A stretch of 64,000 bases of DNA. Source: PNNG01 sp046291695 (lineage in GTDB: Bacteria > Bacteroidota > Bacteroidia > UBA7662). Position 1 is the stretch's first letter. Each line of letters opens with the position of its first letter. The stretch spans positions 1-64,000 of the forward strand of contig JBKBSO010000012.1 in the NCBI GenBank assembly GCA_046291695.1. Reading direction: 5' to 3'. A program made the position numbers and the translations under genes. Of the stretch, positions 1-7,315 are shown one piece after another. The notes below the pieces were generated by a model. That model did not search any database. It saw only the letters and a list, made by a program, of their open reading frames with translations, and was not told the DNA's origin.

Positions 1-716
1 ACGTACAAAAACTCACGCATGGGTTTTCCGGTGCCCCAAATTTCGACTTCCTCGGCCCCACTGGCCTTGGCTTCGTGGAATTTGCGGATGAGGGCGGGCA
101 GCACATGGCTGTTTTGTAAATCGTAATTGTCGTTAGGCCCGTACAAATTGGTGGGCATGATGCTGGTAAAATTGCAGCCATACTGGGCCCGGTAGGCATC
201 GCACAGTTTGATGCCCGCAATTTTGGCAATGGCATACGGCTCGTTGGTGGGTTCGAGCAGGCCGGTAAGCAGACTTTCTTCTACCAGGGGCTGTGGCGCC
301 AATTTGGGGTATATACAGCTGGAGCCCAGGAACAACAGCTTTTTAACGCCATGCACATAACTCTGGTGGATGACGTTGTTTTGAATCATCAGGTTGTCGT
401 ACAAAAACTCAGCGCGATACACATTATTCGCGTGAATGCCGCCTACTTTGGCTGCTGCCAGAAATACATAGTCGGGTTTTTCGGCTGCAAAAAAGTCGGC
501 TACGGCCTGTTGATTGCGCAAATCGAGCTCCTTGCTGCTGCGAAACACAAAGTTTTGGTGGCCACGCTTCATGAGAGCACGATGGATGGCAGAGCCGACC
601 ATGCCGTTGTGACCAGCGATGTAGATTTTTGATTGAGGATGTATGATTTCAGATTTAGGATGGGCGATTTCAGATTTAGGATTTCCGAAATTTGATGATT
701 GGGTATTGGAGGTCAT
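1..716 (-). CDS. fcl: GDP-L-fucose synthase, C-terminus beyond window
   Basis: This NAD(P)-dependent short-chain dehydrogenase makes GDP-L-fucose from GDP-4-keto-6-deoxymannose by epimerising C3/C5 and reducing C4 in the cytoplasm. The translation, made directly from the minus strand, shows the nucleotide loop AGHNGMVGSA, then LAAAKVGG, LGSSCIYP and EPYAIAK (Tyr and Lys of the active site), and NLYGPNDNYD, all typical of Fcl/WcaG. About 238 codons are visible and the 3' end lies outside the window. The only good start is the ATG at 716, which leaves about 30 residues before the Rossmann strand KIYIAGHNG. That leader is encoded by AT-rich intergenic repeat sequence. Fcl follows gmd in the pathway; here the two genes are split by a small plus-strand gene. 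Function is secure, the exact start less so. Confidence 0.93.
   Translation of the reverse strand, partial: MTSNTQSSNFGNPKSEIAHPKSEIIHPQSKIYIAGHNGMVGSAIHRALMKRGHQNFVFRSSKELDLRNQQAVADFFAAEKPDYVFLAAAKVGGIHANNVYRAEFLYDNLMIQNNVIHQSYVHGVKKLLFLGSSCIYPKLAPQPLVEESLLTGLLEPTNEPYAIAKIAGIKLCDAYRAQYGCNFTSIMPTNLYGPNDNYDLQNSHVLPALIRKFHEAKASGAEEVEIWGTGKPMREFLY
629..705. repeat. AT-rich repeat inside the fcl 5' end
   Basis: Short tandem units of the form GATTTCAGATTTAGGAT occur here. They are translated in frame as the extra N-terminus of Fcl. Reverse-oriented relatives (AAATCCGAAATCTAAAATC) sit at 1165-1206, so the small gene at 810-1175 lies between inverted AT-rich tracts. Confidence 0.6.
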
Positions 717-809
717 GTTGAATGCGTCTTTGATTGTTAATTGTTGTGTTTAACGCAACTTTTTGCAAATGATTGACTTATAATGCCGGTATACTTTATT
801 TTGAAGATT

Positions 810-1175
810 ATGAACAGACAAATTCTTGAGAACCGATTAATTGATTTTTCGGTAGGGATTGTAAAAATTACCAAACATATCGACGCGAGCCCTGCTGGCC
901 AATATTTTTGTAATCAAGTGCTGCGATCGGGTGGATCCCCTGCATTGCACTATGGTGAAGCAATAGGAGCCGAATCAACTCGAGATTTTATACATAAGCT
1001 AATTGTTGCTCTAAAAGAATTGAGAGAAACACACAATAACCTCAGGATTATACACAAAAGCGAGTTGTGTGACAATCATGCCCTGCTTGATGGCCTAATA
1101 ACAGAGTGCAACGAGTTGATTGCTATTTTATATACGACGCTCAAAACCACAAAACGCAATCAAAAAGCATCTTAA
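810..1175 (+). CDS. Four-helix-bundle protein (S23/IVS type)
   Basis: This 121-residue protein has the pattern of the four-helix-bundle family first named from proteins encoded in 23S rRNA intervening sequences. Visible hallmarks are LIDFSVGIVKI near the start, then SPAGQYFCNQVLRSGGSPA, a GEAIGAESTRDFIHKL helix and an LKELRETHNNLRII segment with evenly spaced charged residues. An upstream in-frame ATG at 783 exists. The ATG at 810 is preferred because a TATTTTG box lies just before it and because family members start near this point. The gene runs opposite to fcl and gmd and splits that pathway pair, with inverted AT-rich tracts on both sides, which suggests insertion. The molecular function of the family is unknown. 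Confidence 0.8.
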   Translation: MNRQILENRLIDFSVGIVKITKHIDASPAGQYFCNQVLRSGGSPALHYGEAIGAESTRDFIHKLIVALKELRETHNNLRIIHKSELCDNHALLDGLITECNELIAILYTTLKTTKRNQKAS

Positions 1176-1206
1176 ATCTTAAATCCGAAATCTAAAATCT
1201 AAAATC
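1165..1206. repeat. AT-rich repeat tract after the S23-type gene
   Basis: Three to four units like AAATCTAAAATCT cover the end of the S23-type gene and reach the gmd stop codon. They are the reverse-oriented counterpart of the tract at 629-705. Confidence 0.5.
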
Positions 1207-2341
1207 ACTCATGCTGCGCCAGCACCTCATAGCCTCCTTCGGCTAAAAACCGTTGCTTTTTCATGAGTTTTAAATCGCTTTGCATCATGTCGCGGATCAA
1301 ATCGGCGAGGGTATGTTTTGGTTTCCAGCCAAGCACCGTGTTTGATTTGGTCGGATCCCCAATCAGTAAGTCAACTTCGGTTGGGCGGAAATAGCGCGGA
1401 TCTACCTTCACAACAACTTCCCCGGGTTTCAAGGCTTTATTCTTTATCTCCAGGCTTTCCCATTTGGCACCGTCGATGGCTGCTACATAGCCTTCTTCAT
1501 CCACACCTGTGCCTCTAAACGCTATGCTCACACCAACCTCGGCAAAGGCCATTTTTACAAAATCGCGTACATAGGTGGTTACGCCGGTAGCAATCACAAA
1601 ATCTTCAGGCTTTTCTTGCTGCAGGATGAGCCACATGGCTTCTACATAATCTTTGGCATGGCCCCAATCGCGCTGGGCATCGAGGTTGCCTAAATAAAGT
1701 TTGTCTTGCATGCCCAAGGCAATTTTACTGGCAGCGCGGGTGATTTTACGAGTTACAAAGGTTTCTCCACGCAAAGGCGATTCGTGATTGAACAAAATGC
1801 CATTACATGCGAACATGTTGTAAGCCTCCCGGTAATTCACGGTGATCCAATAGGCATACATTTTAGCCACACCATAAGGCGAGCGCGGATAAAAAGGTGT
1901 TGTTTCACTTTGAGGCACTTCTTGGACCAATCCGTACAATTCAGAAGTAGAGGCTTGATATACTTTGGTTTTTTCGGTTAAATCGAGCAACCGAATGGCC
2001 TCGAGAATACGTAAAGTACCAATTCCATCGGCGTTGGCCGTGTATTCGGGCGTTTCGAAGCTCACTTTTACATGGCTCATGGCCGCCAGGTTGTAAATTT
2101 CATCGGGACGAATTTCGCCGATGATCCTGATCAAATTGGTGCTGTCGGTTAAATCGGCATAATGCAATTTAAGCCGAAGGTCTTGTTCATGTGGATCCTG
2201 ATACAAATGATCGATACGATCGGTATTAAAAAGAGATGCACGGCGTTTGGTCCCATGCACTTCGTAGCCTTTTGAAAGGAGGAGTTCGGCCAAATAGGCC
2301 CCGTCTTGACCGGTAATGCCGGTAATGAGCGCTTTTTTCAT
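1205..2341 (-). CDS. gmd: GDP-mannose 4,6-dehydratase
   Basis: This enzyme converts GDP-D-mannose to GDP-4-keto-6-deoxymannose, the precursor of GDP-L-fucose and related sugars. The 378 residues match the usual family length. The Rossmann loop GITGQDG is at residues 8-14. The catalytic Thr132 and Glu134 lie in STSELYG, and Tyr156/Lys160 in SPYGVAK. RGETFVTRK and NLDAQRDWGHAKDYV are further Gmd signatures. It lies downstream of the exosortase gene on the same strand with a 16-base gap, and upstream of fcl, the next enzyme of the pathway. Function is clear; whether the product is fucose or another 6-deoxysugar depends on fcl, which supports fucose. Confidence 0.97.
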   Translation of the reverse strand: MKKALITGITGQDGAYLAELLLSKGYEVHGTKRRASLFNTDRIDHLYQDPHEQDLRLKLHYADLTDSTNLIRIIGEIRPDEIYNLAAMSHVKVSFETPEYTANADGIGTLRILEAIRLLDLTEKTKVYQASTSELYGLVQEVPQSETTPFYPRSPYGVAKMYAYWITVNYREAYNMFACNGILFNHESPLRGETFVTRKITRAASKIALGMQDKLYLGNLDAQRDWGHAKDYVEAMWLILQQEKPEDFVIATGVTTYVRDFVKMAFAEVGVSIAFRGTGVDEEGYVAAIDGAKWESLEIKNKALKPGEVVVKVDPRYFRPTEVDLLIGDPTKSNTVLGWKPKHTLADLIRDMMQSDLKLMKKQRFLAEGGYEVLAQHE

Positions 2342-2357
2342 GTTTAGCTTGATTCGC

Positions 2358-2933
2358 TTATTTAACTATTGATAAATTCTTGCGGTAAAAATATTCATTC
2401 CACAGGTACCACAAGGCAAAAATAACAATGTAATACATGGGACGCATGATCCAATCGTGGGCAAAATCCCAATAGGGCACATCATGAGCCATCCAGAGCG
2501 ATAAAAAAACCACCCGGACAATGTTGGTGAGGTGAATGGCGATAAAACCAAGGGGTATAAACCATAGCTTGTGGCGCCATGGGCCCGGATAAAGCAAAAA
2601 CAGTACTGCTACCTGAAAAAACTGTTTGAGGCCCGAACAACTTTCGGCCACGAGCAAGGCCTTGTTGTTGGCAAAACGCATGACGTTCCAGCCTTCTTCG
2701 GTCATCTGCAGGCCGAATATGCTTTTATTCACCCAATAAGAAGCCTGATATACCATATCGGCTAAATAATCGGCGCTTAACTGGATAAAAACAGTGCTTT
2801 TAATCTCAGTTGCAAAAAACCACCACAATTCATGAAACCCATAAGTAATCACCATGAATAAAGCGATTTCTATAACAAAGGCATACGGGGCAGCTTTGCG
2901 AAACTTCGCCGGAAGTCGGTTTTCAAGCCACAT
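2358..2933 (-). CDS. Exosortase/archaeosortase family protein
   Basis: This 191-residue multi-pass membrane protein carries the three invariant exosortase residues: Cys99 in AESCSGLK, Arg140 in NIVRVV and His159 in FAHDWIMRP. Exosortases are thought to be transpeptidase-like enzymes that cleave C-terminal sorting signals of exported proteins, often coupled to exopolysaccharide loci. Hydrophobic segments are visible near residues 17-40, 104-115, 122-148 and 166-180. The start overlaps the end of the deacetylase gene by 11 bases. The upstream neighbours (XrtA-type deacetylase and FemAB-like protein) are the classical companions of the PEP-CTERM/XrtA system, here in a Bacteroidota locus. I could not assign the subfamily, and no substrate with a recognisable sorting tail was seen in the window. 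Confidence 0.85.
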   Translation of the reverse strand: MWLENRLPAKFRKAAPYAFVIEIALFMVITYGFHELWWFFATEIKSTVFIQLSADYLADMVYQASYWVNKSIFGLQMTEEGWNVMRFANNKALLVAESCSGLKQFFQVAVLFLLYPGPWRHKLWFIPLGFIAIHLTNIVRVVFLSLWMAHDVPYWDFAHDWIMRPMYYIVIFALWYLWNEYFYRKNLSIVK

Positions 2934-3789
2934 GTTGGTTTTGGATAAGTTGTTTGAAGGCAGGGGTTTGCATGCCTTTTTCGATGCTGTACATGGGATA
3001 GCGCCTTAACATGGCTTCTAACCTACCGAGCATAGCCTTGGTGCCCAGGCCGTACTTCCATCGCAGCCACAACTGCTTGGGCAAATGGTACATGGCCGGG
3101 TCAAAATCGCGCGGATGAAAATACAGCATGTGATAGCCCGGGCGATTCAACTGCTGATTCACGAGCCATTGGGGAAGTAAGCGAAAAAAACCACTTCCAC
3201 CATAGGGCCAGCTTGGTAAGAATTGTAACGTACTCACCGGAAAAAAATATCGGTTCGATTGATTACCTATGCTAAAGGGGCGGTTGGGAAGTTTTCCCAA
3301 CACACTAAGAAAACCGGCTTTTGCGGAGCTATCAAACAAAATACCCTGTTGCTTTAATATCGTTTGATATTTATTTTGTAAGGTATCGACACTGTACGCC
3401 GGGGTCCGGTAGCTTAACACGGGTTGGTCTGTAATACTTTTGAGGGTGTTGATGTTTTGAATTAAATCGGCTTCAAAAAGCTGCATGTTTTGAAAACACG
3501 CATATTGGTGTTGGTCGGAATGGGCACCTATTTCATGCCCGGCTGCTGCGATTCGCTTGATTAAATCGGGATATTTCCGTGCAAATTCTCCCATGCAAAA
3601 AAAGGTTGCCGTGGCTTGGTATTGCTTGAGGAGGTCGAGGATGTTTAGCAAAATTGACTCGGCACGCCAAGATTCGGTATCCCAATGCCGGGCAGCATCA
3701 AAACCCGCATCGGCCGAATGCAAATAAAACCACTCTTCAAGGTCGAAGGTGAGCAAGTGGAGGGTAGCCGCTTTTGCCATGGTGGTCAA
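2923..3789 (-). CDS. Polysaccharide deacetylase, XrtA-associated type
   Basis: The 288-residue protein has a NodB-type domain that removes N- or O-acetyl groups from a polysaccharide. Metal and catalytic residues are visible: FDLEEWF with Asp16, ATFFCMGE, and the HEIGAHSDQH motif with His90 and His94. SYRTPAYS follows, and a late YFHPRDFDP histidine motif lies near residue 224. This arrangement with a C-terminal extension resembles the exosortase-system deacetylases (DUF3473 type). There is no clear signal peptide, so it may act in the cytoplasm or at the membrane face. It overlaps the FemAB-like gene by four bases and the exosortase gene by 11, so the three are probably translated together. 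Confidence 0.87.
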   Translation of the reverse strand: MTTMAKAATLHLLTFDLEEWFYLHSADAGFDAARHWDTESWRAESILLNILDLLKQYQATATFFCMGEFARKYPDLIKRIAAAGHEIGAHSDQHQYACFQNMQLFEADLIQNINTLKSITDQPVLSYRTPAYSVDTLQNKYQTILKQQGILFDSSAKAGFLSVLGKLPNRPFSIGNQSNRYFFPVSTLQFLPSWPYGGSGFFRLLPQWLVNQQLNRPGYHMLYFHPRDFDPAMYHLPKQLWLRWKYGLGTKAMLGRLEAMLRRYPMYSIEKGMQTPAFKQLIQNQHVA

Positions 3790-4628
3790 TAAATACGTTT
3801 GAAGGCCCAGTTGCCTAATAGTGCTACCAAAGGGAAAGGCAGGTATTTCAATAACTTACCTAAGGGACGCAAAGGGTGCGGATTTTCGGTGATCAATTGA
3901 CCATTTCGATACCATGCCAAAGGGATGTCAGTGGTGCCCCACTGCCGCTTGAACTGATGCACGCCCGATTGTGGACTACTTCGGCCAAAGCTGTATACTT
4001 CAGCGGATAATTCAATAGCTCGGCTAATCATTTGATCGTGCAAAAAATAGCTGGCGCCAAGCTTTTGAGAACCGCTATCGGTAGCAAACCATGCATTTTC
4101 GTAAAAACCTGCCACGAAGAGATTGCATGCGCCCCCCACCGTTTTGCCCTGGTACCGAAGTACAAATATTTCGGCAAAACCTTCGTCAAAACCTTGTAGC
4201 AATACATGAAAAAACCGCTTAGGCAGTGGTAAGCTCCCCAAGCGGTGGATGTGGCGCGCATATACCGACCAAAATTCATTGAGCAAAGCTGCTCCTCCTA
4301 CACTACATTGAAAGGCTTGCTGCTTTGAGCGATTGATTTTCTTTTGAAGTGCGCCTGAAAACTTGAACTTTGGCTTCAAGTATAACCAAGATGCCACTTT
4401 ATAGGGGTTTTGCAAGCCAAGCTGCGTGCCTCGAAAATGACAGTTGTGGTTCCCTCCGACATCAGGCCGCTTTTCGTTGAGGCAGGTATGTGGCGGCCAT
4501 TGCGCGTACGACAAATGCGGCAAACTTACCCAACAGCCTCGTATTACTACTGATTGAATATCCGTATGGGGTAGTGTAACGGCTTCTGCAAACAAAGCTT
4601 CCGTTAATCGCGCTGCTAGGTTCGGCAT
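3786..4628 (-). CDS. FemAB-like acyltransferase, exosortase-associated
   Basis: This 280-residue protein has a GNAT/FemAB-like C-terminal half. Features include LNEFWSVYARHIHRLGSLPLP, YQGKTVGGACNLFVAGF, a WFATDSGSQKLGASYFLH stretch and YSFGRSSPQSGVHQFKRQWG. The last segment is the signature of FemAB-related proteins found next to exosortases (PEP-CTERM-associated FemAB family, from memory). Members are thought to transfer aminoacyl or acyl groups, but the substrate is unknown. It is the first gene of a three-gene overlapping set with the deacetylase and exosortase. The start ATG at 4628 is well placed, as a 266-base gene-free gap precedes it. Confidence 0.75.
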   Translation of the reverse strand: MPNLAARLTEALFAEAVTLPHTDIQSVVIRGCWVSLPHLSYAQWPPHTCLNEKRPDVGGNHNCHFRGTQLGLQNPYKVASWLYLKPKFKFSGALQKKINRSKQQAFQCSVGGAALLNEFWSVYARHIHRLGSLPLPKRFFHVLLQGFDEGFAEIFVLRYQGKTVGGACNLFVAGFYENAWFATDSGSQKLGASYFLHDQMISRAIELSAEVYSFGRSSPQSGVHQFKRQWGTTDIPLAWYRNGQLITENPHPLRPLGKLLKYLPFPLVALLGNWAFKRIY

Positions 4629-4894
4629 GCTAATTAGTAGGCTTGTCTTTGCGTACGGCGTATATCCGCATCGGTTGATTTTAGCGGGGTAAGTATTCGG
4701 TGGTTATTTACCACAGAACGCGGATAGGATGTGCGACAAACCGGCAGGAGAAAAAATCAAAAGGGCTTTGCTACACACTTCTCTGTCCCGCCCGAAACGC
4801 TTGGGGAATTTCACAGAAAGAGCCGTCTGGACCAGCATATTTCAATTAACTCTATGATTCGTTAACTAAACAAAATGGATTGCTTGGCCTGAAT
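4629..4894. other. Gene-free interval
   Basis: I see no coding sequence or RNA gene. A short TTACCACAGAACGCGGATA stretch near 4708 resembles the head of the long repeat family around 30.4-32.5 kb and may be a decayed copy. The promoter of the FemAB/deacetylase/exosortase set probably lies here, but no clear box was found. Confidence 0.4.
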
Positions 4895-5554
4895 TTACGT
4901 TGGTATTAAGATTTTTTGCGCCAGCTCATTTGCGAGGGCTTGGCATTCTTGTAAATCAGGTGCTGCCACCCAACGTACCGCTTGCAAATTAGCTATCGGA
5001 TAGTTGTAGATGGTCGCTGCCAGTTCAATTTCATTGACGCTCATATCCTTTTGCTTGGCCTGCTCAACTAAACCGGGCCAGTAGGGCGCAAAGTGCTTTT
5101 CTATGTAGAGCAAATCGGCCATGTCTTTAGGTTCTTGCCTGCTTAGTGCAGAAAGCTTATTACTCGCAATATTCTCAACAGTATCAGTTCTTGAAAAAAG
5201 CTCGGTCGCTATCGGCTTTCCGTGTCGAAAGGCCACATCGTTGATAAATTCCAGCTTCAATGCCACCTCATCCATGTGCAGGAGCCAGCGGTGAAAGCCG
5301 GAAGTGTCGATTAGGCGTTGAATTTTGTTGCCAAATGCTCCTTCTAACGCTTGAAAAACCCGCTGTACTTGCTGATTGAAGCTGCTGTCGTAGTTTAAAA
5401 AGAAGTCTAAATCGTCTGAATAACGATGATGTAGCCAAGCCCTGCTGAGAGCCGTTCCACCGGTCAAATAAAAACTGTTGTCCGTTTCTTCCAACAGCTT
5501 CAGCACCTTATCTTGAAGGGGATAAAGTTTATCGTTGTAAAATTCGGGCTGCAT
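4895..5554 (-). CDS. AbiEii/AbiGii-type nucleotidyltransferase
   Basis: The 219-residue protein belongs to the nucleotidyltransferase family that includes the AbiEii toxin of phage-abortive systems. TGGTALS at residues 31-37 and SDDLDFF at 46-52 give the GS(x)D-type catalytic core. A conserved C-terminal NKLSALSRQEPKDMADL block with Lys133, Arg139, Lys143 and Asp144 matches the family. AbiEii-type toxins transfer nucleotides, for example to tRNA ends; whether this one is toxic is unknown. It overlaps the upstream small gene by 26 bases, which is typical for a two-gene cassette with the partner first. It sits within the polysaccharide operon, between the acetyltransferase and the FemAB-like gene, and has no obvious role in sugar metabolism. 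Confidence 0.85.
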   Translation of the reverse strand: MQPEFYNDKLYPLQDKVLKLLEETDNSFYLTGGTALSRAWLHHRYSDDLDFFLNYDSSFNQQVQRVFQALEGAFGNKIQRLIDTSGFHRWLLHMDEVALKLEFINDVAFRHGKPIATELFSRTDTVENIASNKLSALSRQEPKDMADLLYIEKHFAPYWPGLVEQAKQKDMSVNEIELAATIYNYPIANLQAVRWVAAPDLQECQALANELAQKILIPT

Positions 5555-5801
5555 CTAAATAGCTTTTCTTAAGCCCCTGTGGGTGTATAAAGCGTATGAT
5601 TTCGGGCTTTAGGAGCGATTTGGCCTCATGCCATCCCAACTCCTTTACCAAGGTGTACCAATTGTAAGAATTTAGTATCCTAGCTTTGAGCTTAAACTCA
5701 TCCATGCCACCAACCACTAAGCGCCCCTTGTAAATGGCTTTAATTTCAAGATCGTTGAGTTGGTAATCCCAAAGTAGGGGTTTGATGATTTTTATTTTCA
5801 T
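5529..5801 (-). CDS. Small partner of the AbiEii-type gene, possible antitoxin
   Basis: A 90-residue protein is encoded directly upstream of, and overlapping, the nucleotidyltransferase gene. It has a PLLWDYQLNDLEIKAIYKG start and a NSYNWYTLVKELGWHEAKSLL centre. The pattern of an N-terminal LWD motif and a later helix resembles small partner proteins often annotated as DUF6922-like next to such toxins, but I cannot confirm the family. No classical helix-turn-helix is evident. The overlap suggests translational coupling and a cognate role. The antitoxin function is inference from position. Confidence 0.6.
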   Translation of the reverse strand: MKIKIIKPLLWDYQLNDLEIKAIYKGRLVVGGMDEFKLKARILNSYNWYTLVKELGWHEAKSLLKPEIIRFIHPQGLKKSYLDAARILQR

Positions 5802-5902
5802 ACGTTTAAGACTAATAACCCATGGGGTTTATCTATGATTACACACACACAATGTTGGATAGCACATCAACTCAGTATTACGAAGCTGTGGCATAGTTCA
5901 GC

Positions 5903-6454
5903 TCAGGTAAATGGCTGATATACCATTCCGGGTGGCAGGATGGTGCCATCAGGTACCATGCATCGGCTGGGGATTATCGCACCGGCACCAATGAAACATG
6001 AATTTCCAATCTTGCTTAAAGAAGCAACCACCGCACCAGGCCCAATATGTACAAAATCGCCTACCTCCGCATCATGATCAACTACCGCACCGGCGTTAAC
6101 AATCACATGTCGTCCTATACTCGCTCTGGCCTGCACAACCGCTTGTTGCAAGATTACCGTACCCTCACCTATGGGGACTTTGGGTGCACAAAAAGCTTCC
6201 GGACTAATGCAATTCGCGAAGCTGTGGCCCGCCTTGGCTACCAAACTTTCGCGAAGGGCATTGTCGCCAATGGTGATTAGCAAGGGGAATTCCGGCAATA
6301 CCGTTGGATCATATACCCCCAAATAAGGTATATCCCCAGCCCAATCGTGCGGCAATTGTTTATCGAAAAAACCAACTATTTTCCAATCAGGCGGTAAAGC
6401 CGTTTGGACTACCTGGCCGTGGCCTCCGAAACCGTGCAAAAGCAGTTCAGGCAT
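5903..6454 (-). CDS. PglD/NeuD-like sugar O/N-acetyltransferase
   Basis: This 183-residue protein combines an N-terminal nucleotide-sugar-binding Rossmann-like part (LLLHGFGGHGQVV) with a left-handed beta-helix of hexapeptide repeats (VPIGEGTVI, ASIGRHVIVN, AEVGDFVHIG, SKIGNSCFIG). The VVDHDAEVG histidine (His127) matches the catalytic base of PglD. It should move acetyl from acetyl-CoA to an amino or hydroxyl group of a nucleotide-linked sugar. The ATG at 6454 is chosen because it gives an 8-base overlap with the formyltransferase stop and begins just before the Rossmann strand; an in-frame ATG at 6490 would add 12 unlikely residues. The tight coupling suggests acetylation or formylation of the same amino sugar. 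Confidence 0.87.
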   Translation of the reverse strand: MPELLLHGFGGHGQVVQTALPPDWKIVGFFDKQLPHDWAGDIPYLGVYDPTVLPEFPLLITIGDNALRESLVAKAGHSFANCISPEAFCAPKVPIGEGTVILQQAVVQARASIGRHVIVNAGAVVDHDAEVGDFVHIGPGAVVASLSKIGNSCFIGAGAIIPSRCMVPDGTILPPGMVYQPFT

Positions 6455-7262
6455 ATTCGAATTCGATTGCGGTGTAAAGGCCGTCGGCAAACTTAATTAC
6501 CTTACCTTGGTATTCACCCGGTTTACCTGCCCAAACGATACATTTTTGGTCGTTTTCAGTGATGAAGGCACCCGGATAGGGGTGCGTGGTAGCCCGTACC
6601 AATCGGTCGACTTCTTCCACCTTCATGTGCGGAAATAGCTCTCCATCGGCTGGCGTGCGCCCTTCCCAGTAAGAAGCGCGACTTTCATCCTGTACTTGAC
6701 CAACAATGCTGTTTGATTGTAGTTTAGGCCAAATTTGCTTTATCAATTGCACATGGGCTTCGTTCACTTTGGCATAAAGCTCCGTGGCTGTTTCAGAAGA
6801 ACTCAAGGGTATTTCAAACTGATCTAAGATCGGGCCGGTATCTACCCCTTCGTCCATTTTAAAAAAAGTAACGCCCGTTTTATCGAGTCCTTTAATGATT
6901 GCCCAAGGTACCGCCGCACGTCCACGCCCCACGGGCAAAAGGGTTGGATGCGCGCCAATGATGCCTTTCTTGGGCACTTGTATGACTTCAGGAGAAGCAA
7001 TTTGCGACCAACCGATGATAAACAACCAATCTATTTCATATTGACGCAATACCTCTGCTACTTCCTCATCGTTGATGTGATTTAGCTTGTACAGTGGCGT
7101 ATGGGTTGCTGCAGCGATTTCATCCAAGTAAATACGCCCCGATTTTTTCTTCGACTTGTGGTCGTGTAGGGTTAGTAACAAATCAAATTTTCCTCCATCG
7201 GTAAGGATGGCTTCGATGCAGGAAAGACCGATTTGGACGCAGGTGCAGAAAGCGATACGCAT
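6447..7262 (-). CDS. Sugar N-formyltransferase-like protein
   Basis: The 271-residue protein has a methionyl-tRNA-formyltransferase-type catalytic fold, as in ArnA and VioF, which use formyl-tetrahydrofolate to formylate amino sugars. The core GAHPTLLPVGRGRAAVP holds His105, and GVTFFKMDEGVDTGPI holds Asp141. A smaller C-terminal part (residues 190-271, with RLVRATTHPYPGAF) resembles the C-domain of this family. It is far shorter than a genuine tRNA formyltransferase and lies beside sugar-modifying genes, so a sugar substrate is likely. Oddly, the Asn two residues before the catalytic His in characterised members is Gly103 here. A likely substrate is dTDP-Qui4N made by RmlB and the aminotransferase at 23425, which is inference. 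Confidence 0.83.
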   Translation of the reverse strand: MRIAFCTCVQIGLSCIEAILTDGGKFDLLLTLHDHKSKKKSGRIYLDEIAAATHTPLYKLNHINDEEVAEVLRQYEIDWLFIIGWSQIASPEVIQVPKKGIIGAHPTLLPVGRGRAAVPWAIIKGLDKTGVTFFKMDEGVDTGPILDQFEIPLSSSETATELYAKVNEAHVQLIKQIWPKLQSNSIVGQVQDESRASYWEGRTPADGELFPHMKVEEVDRLVRATTHPYPGAFITENDQKCIVWAGKPGEYQGKVIKFADGLYTAIEFEYA

Positions 7263-7267
7263 GGAGG

Positions 7268-7312
7268 ATTTATGATTTCGATTTATGATTTCGATTTATG
7301 ATTTCGATTTGG
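7268..7312. repeat. 13-base tandem repeat
   Basis: Three exact copies of ATTTATGATTTCG and a partial fourth fill the gap between the formyltransferase and the initiating transferase. They belong to the same class of AT-rich short repeats seen near fcl and galE. Confidence 0.7.
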
Positions 7313-7315
7313 GAT

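Noticed and set aside
810..1175. rRNA intervening sequence
   Set aside because: The protein is of the family named from such elements, but no 23S rRNA sequence surrounds it here.
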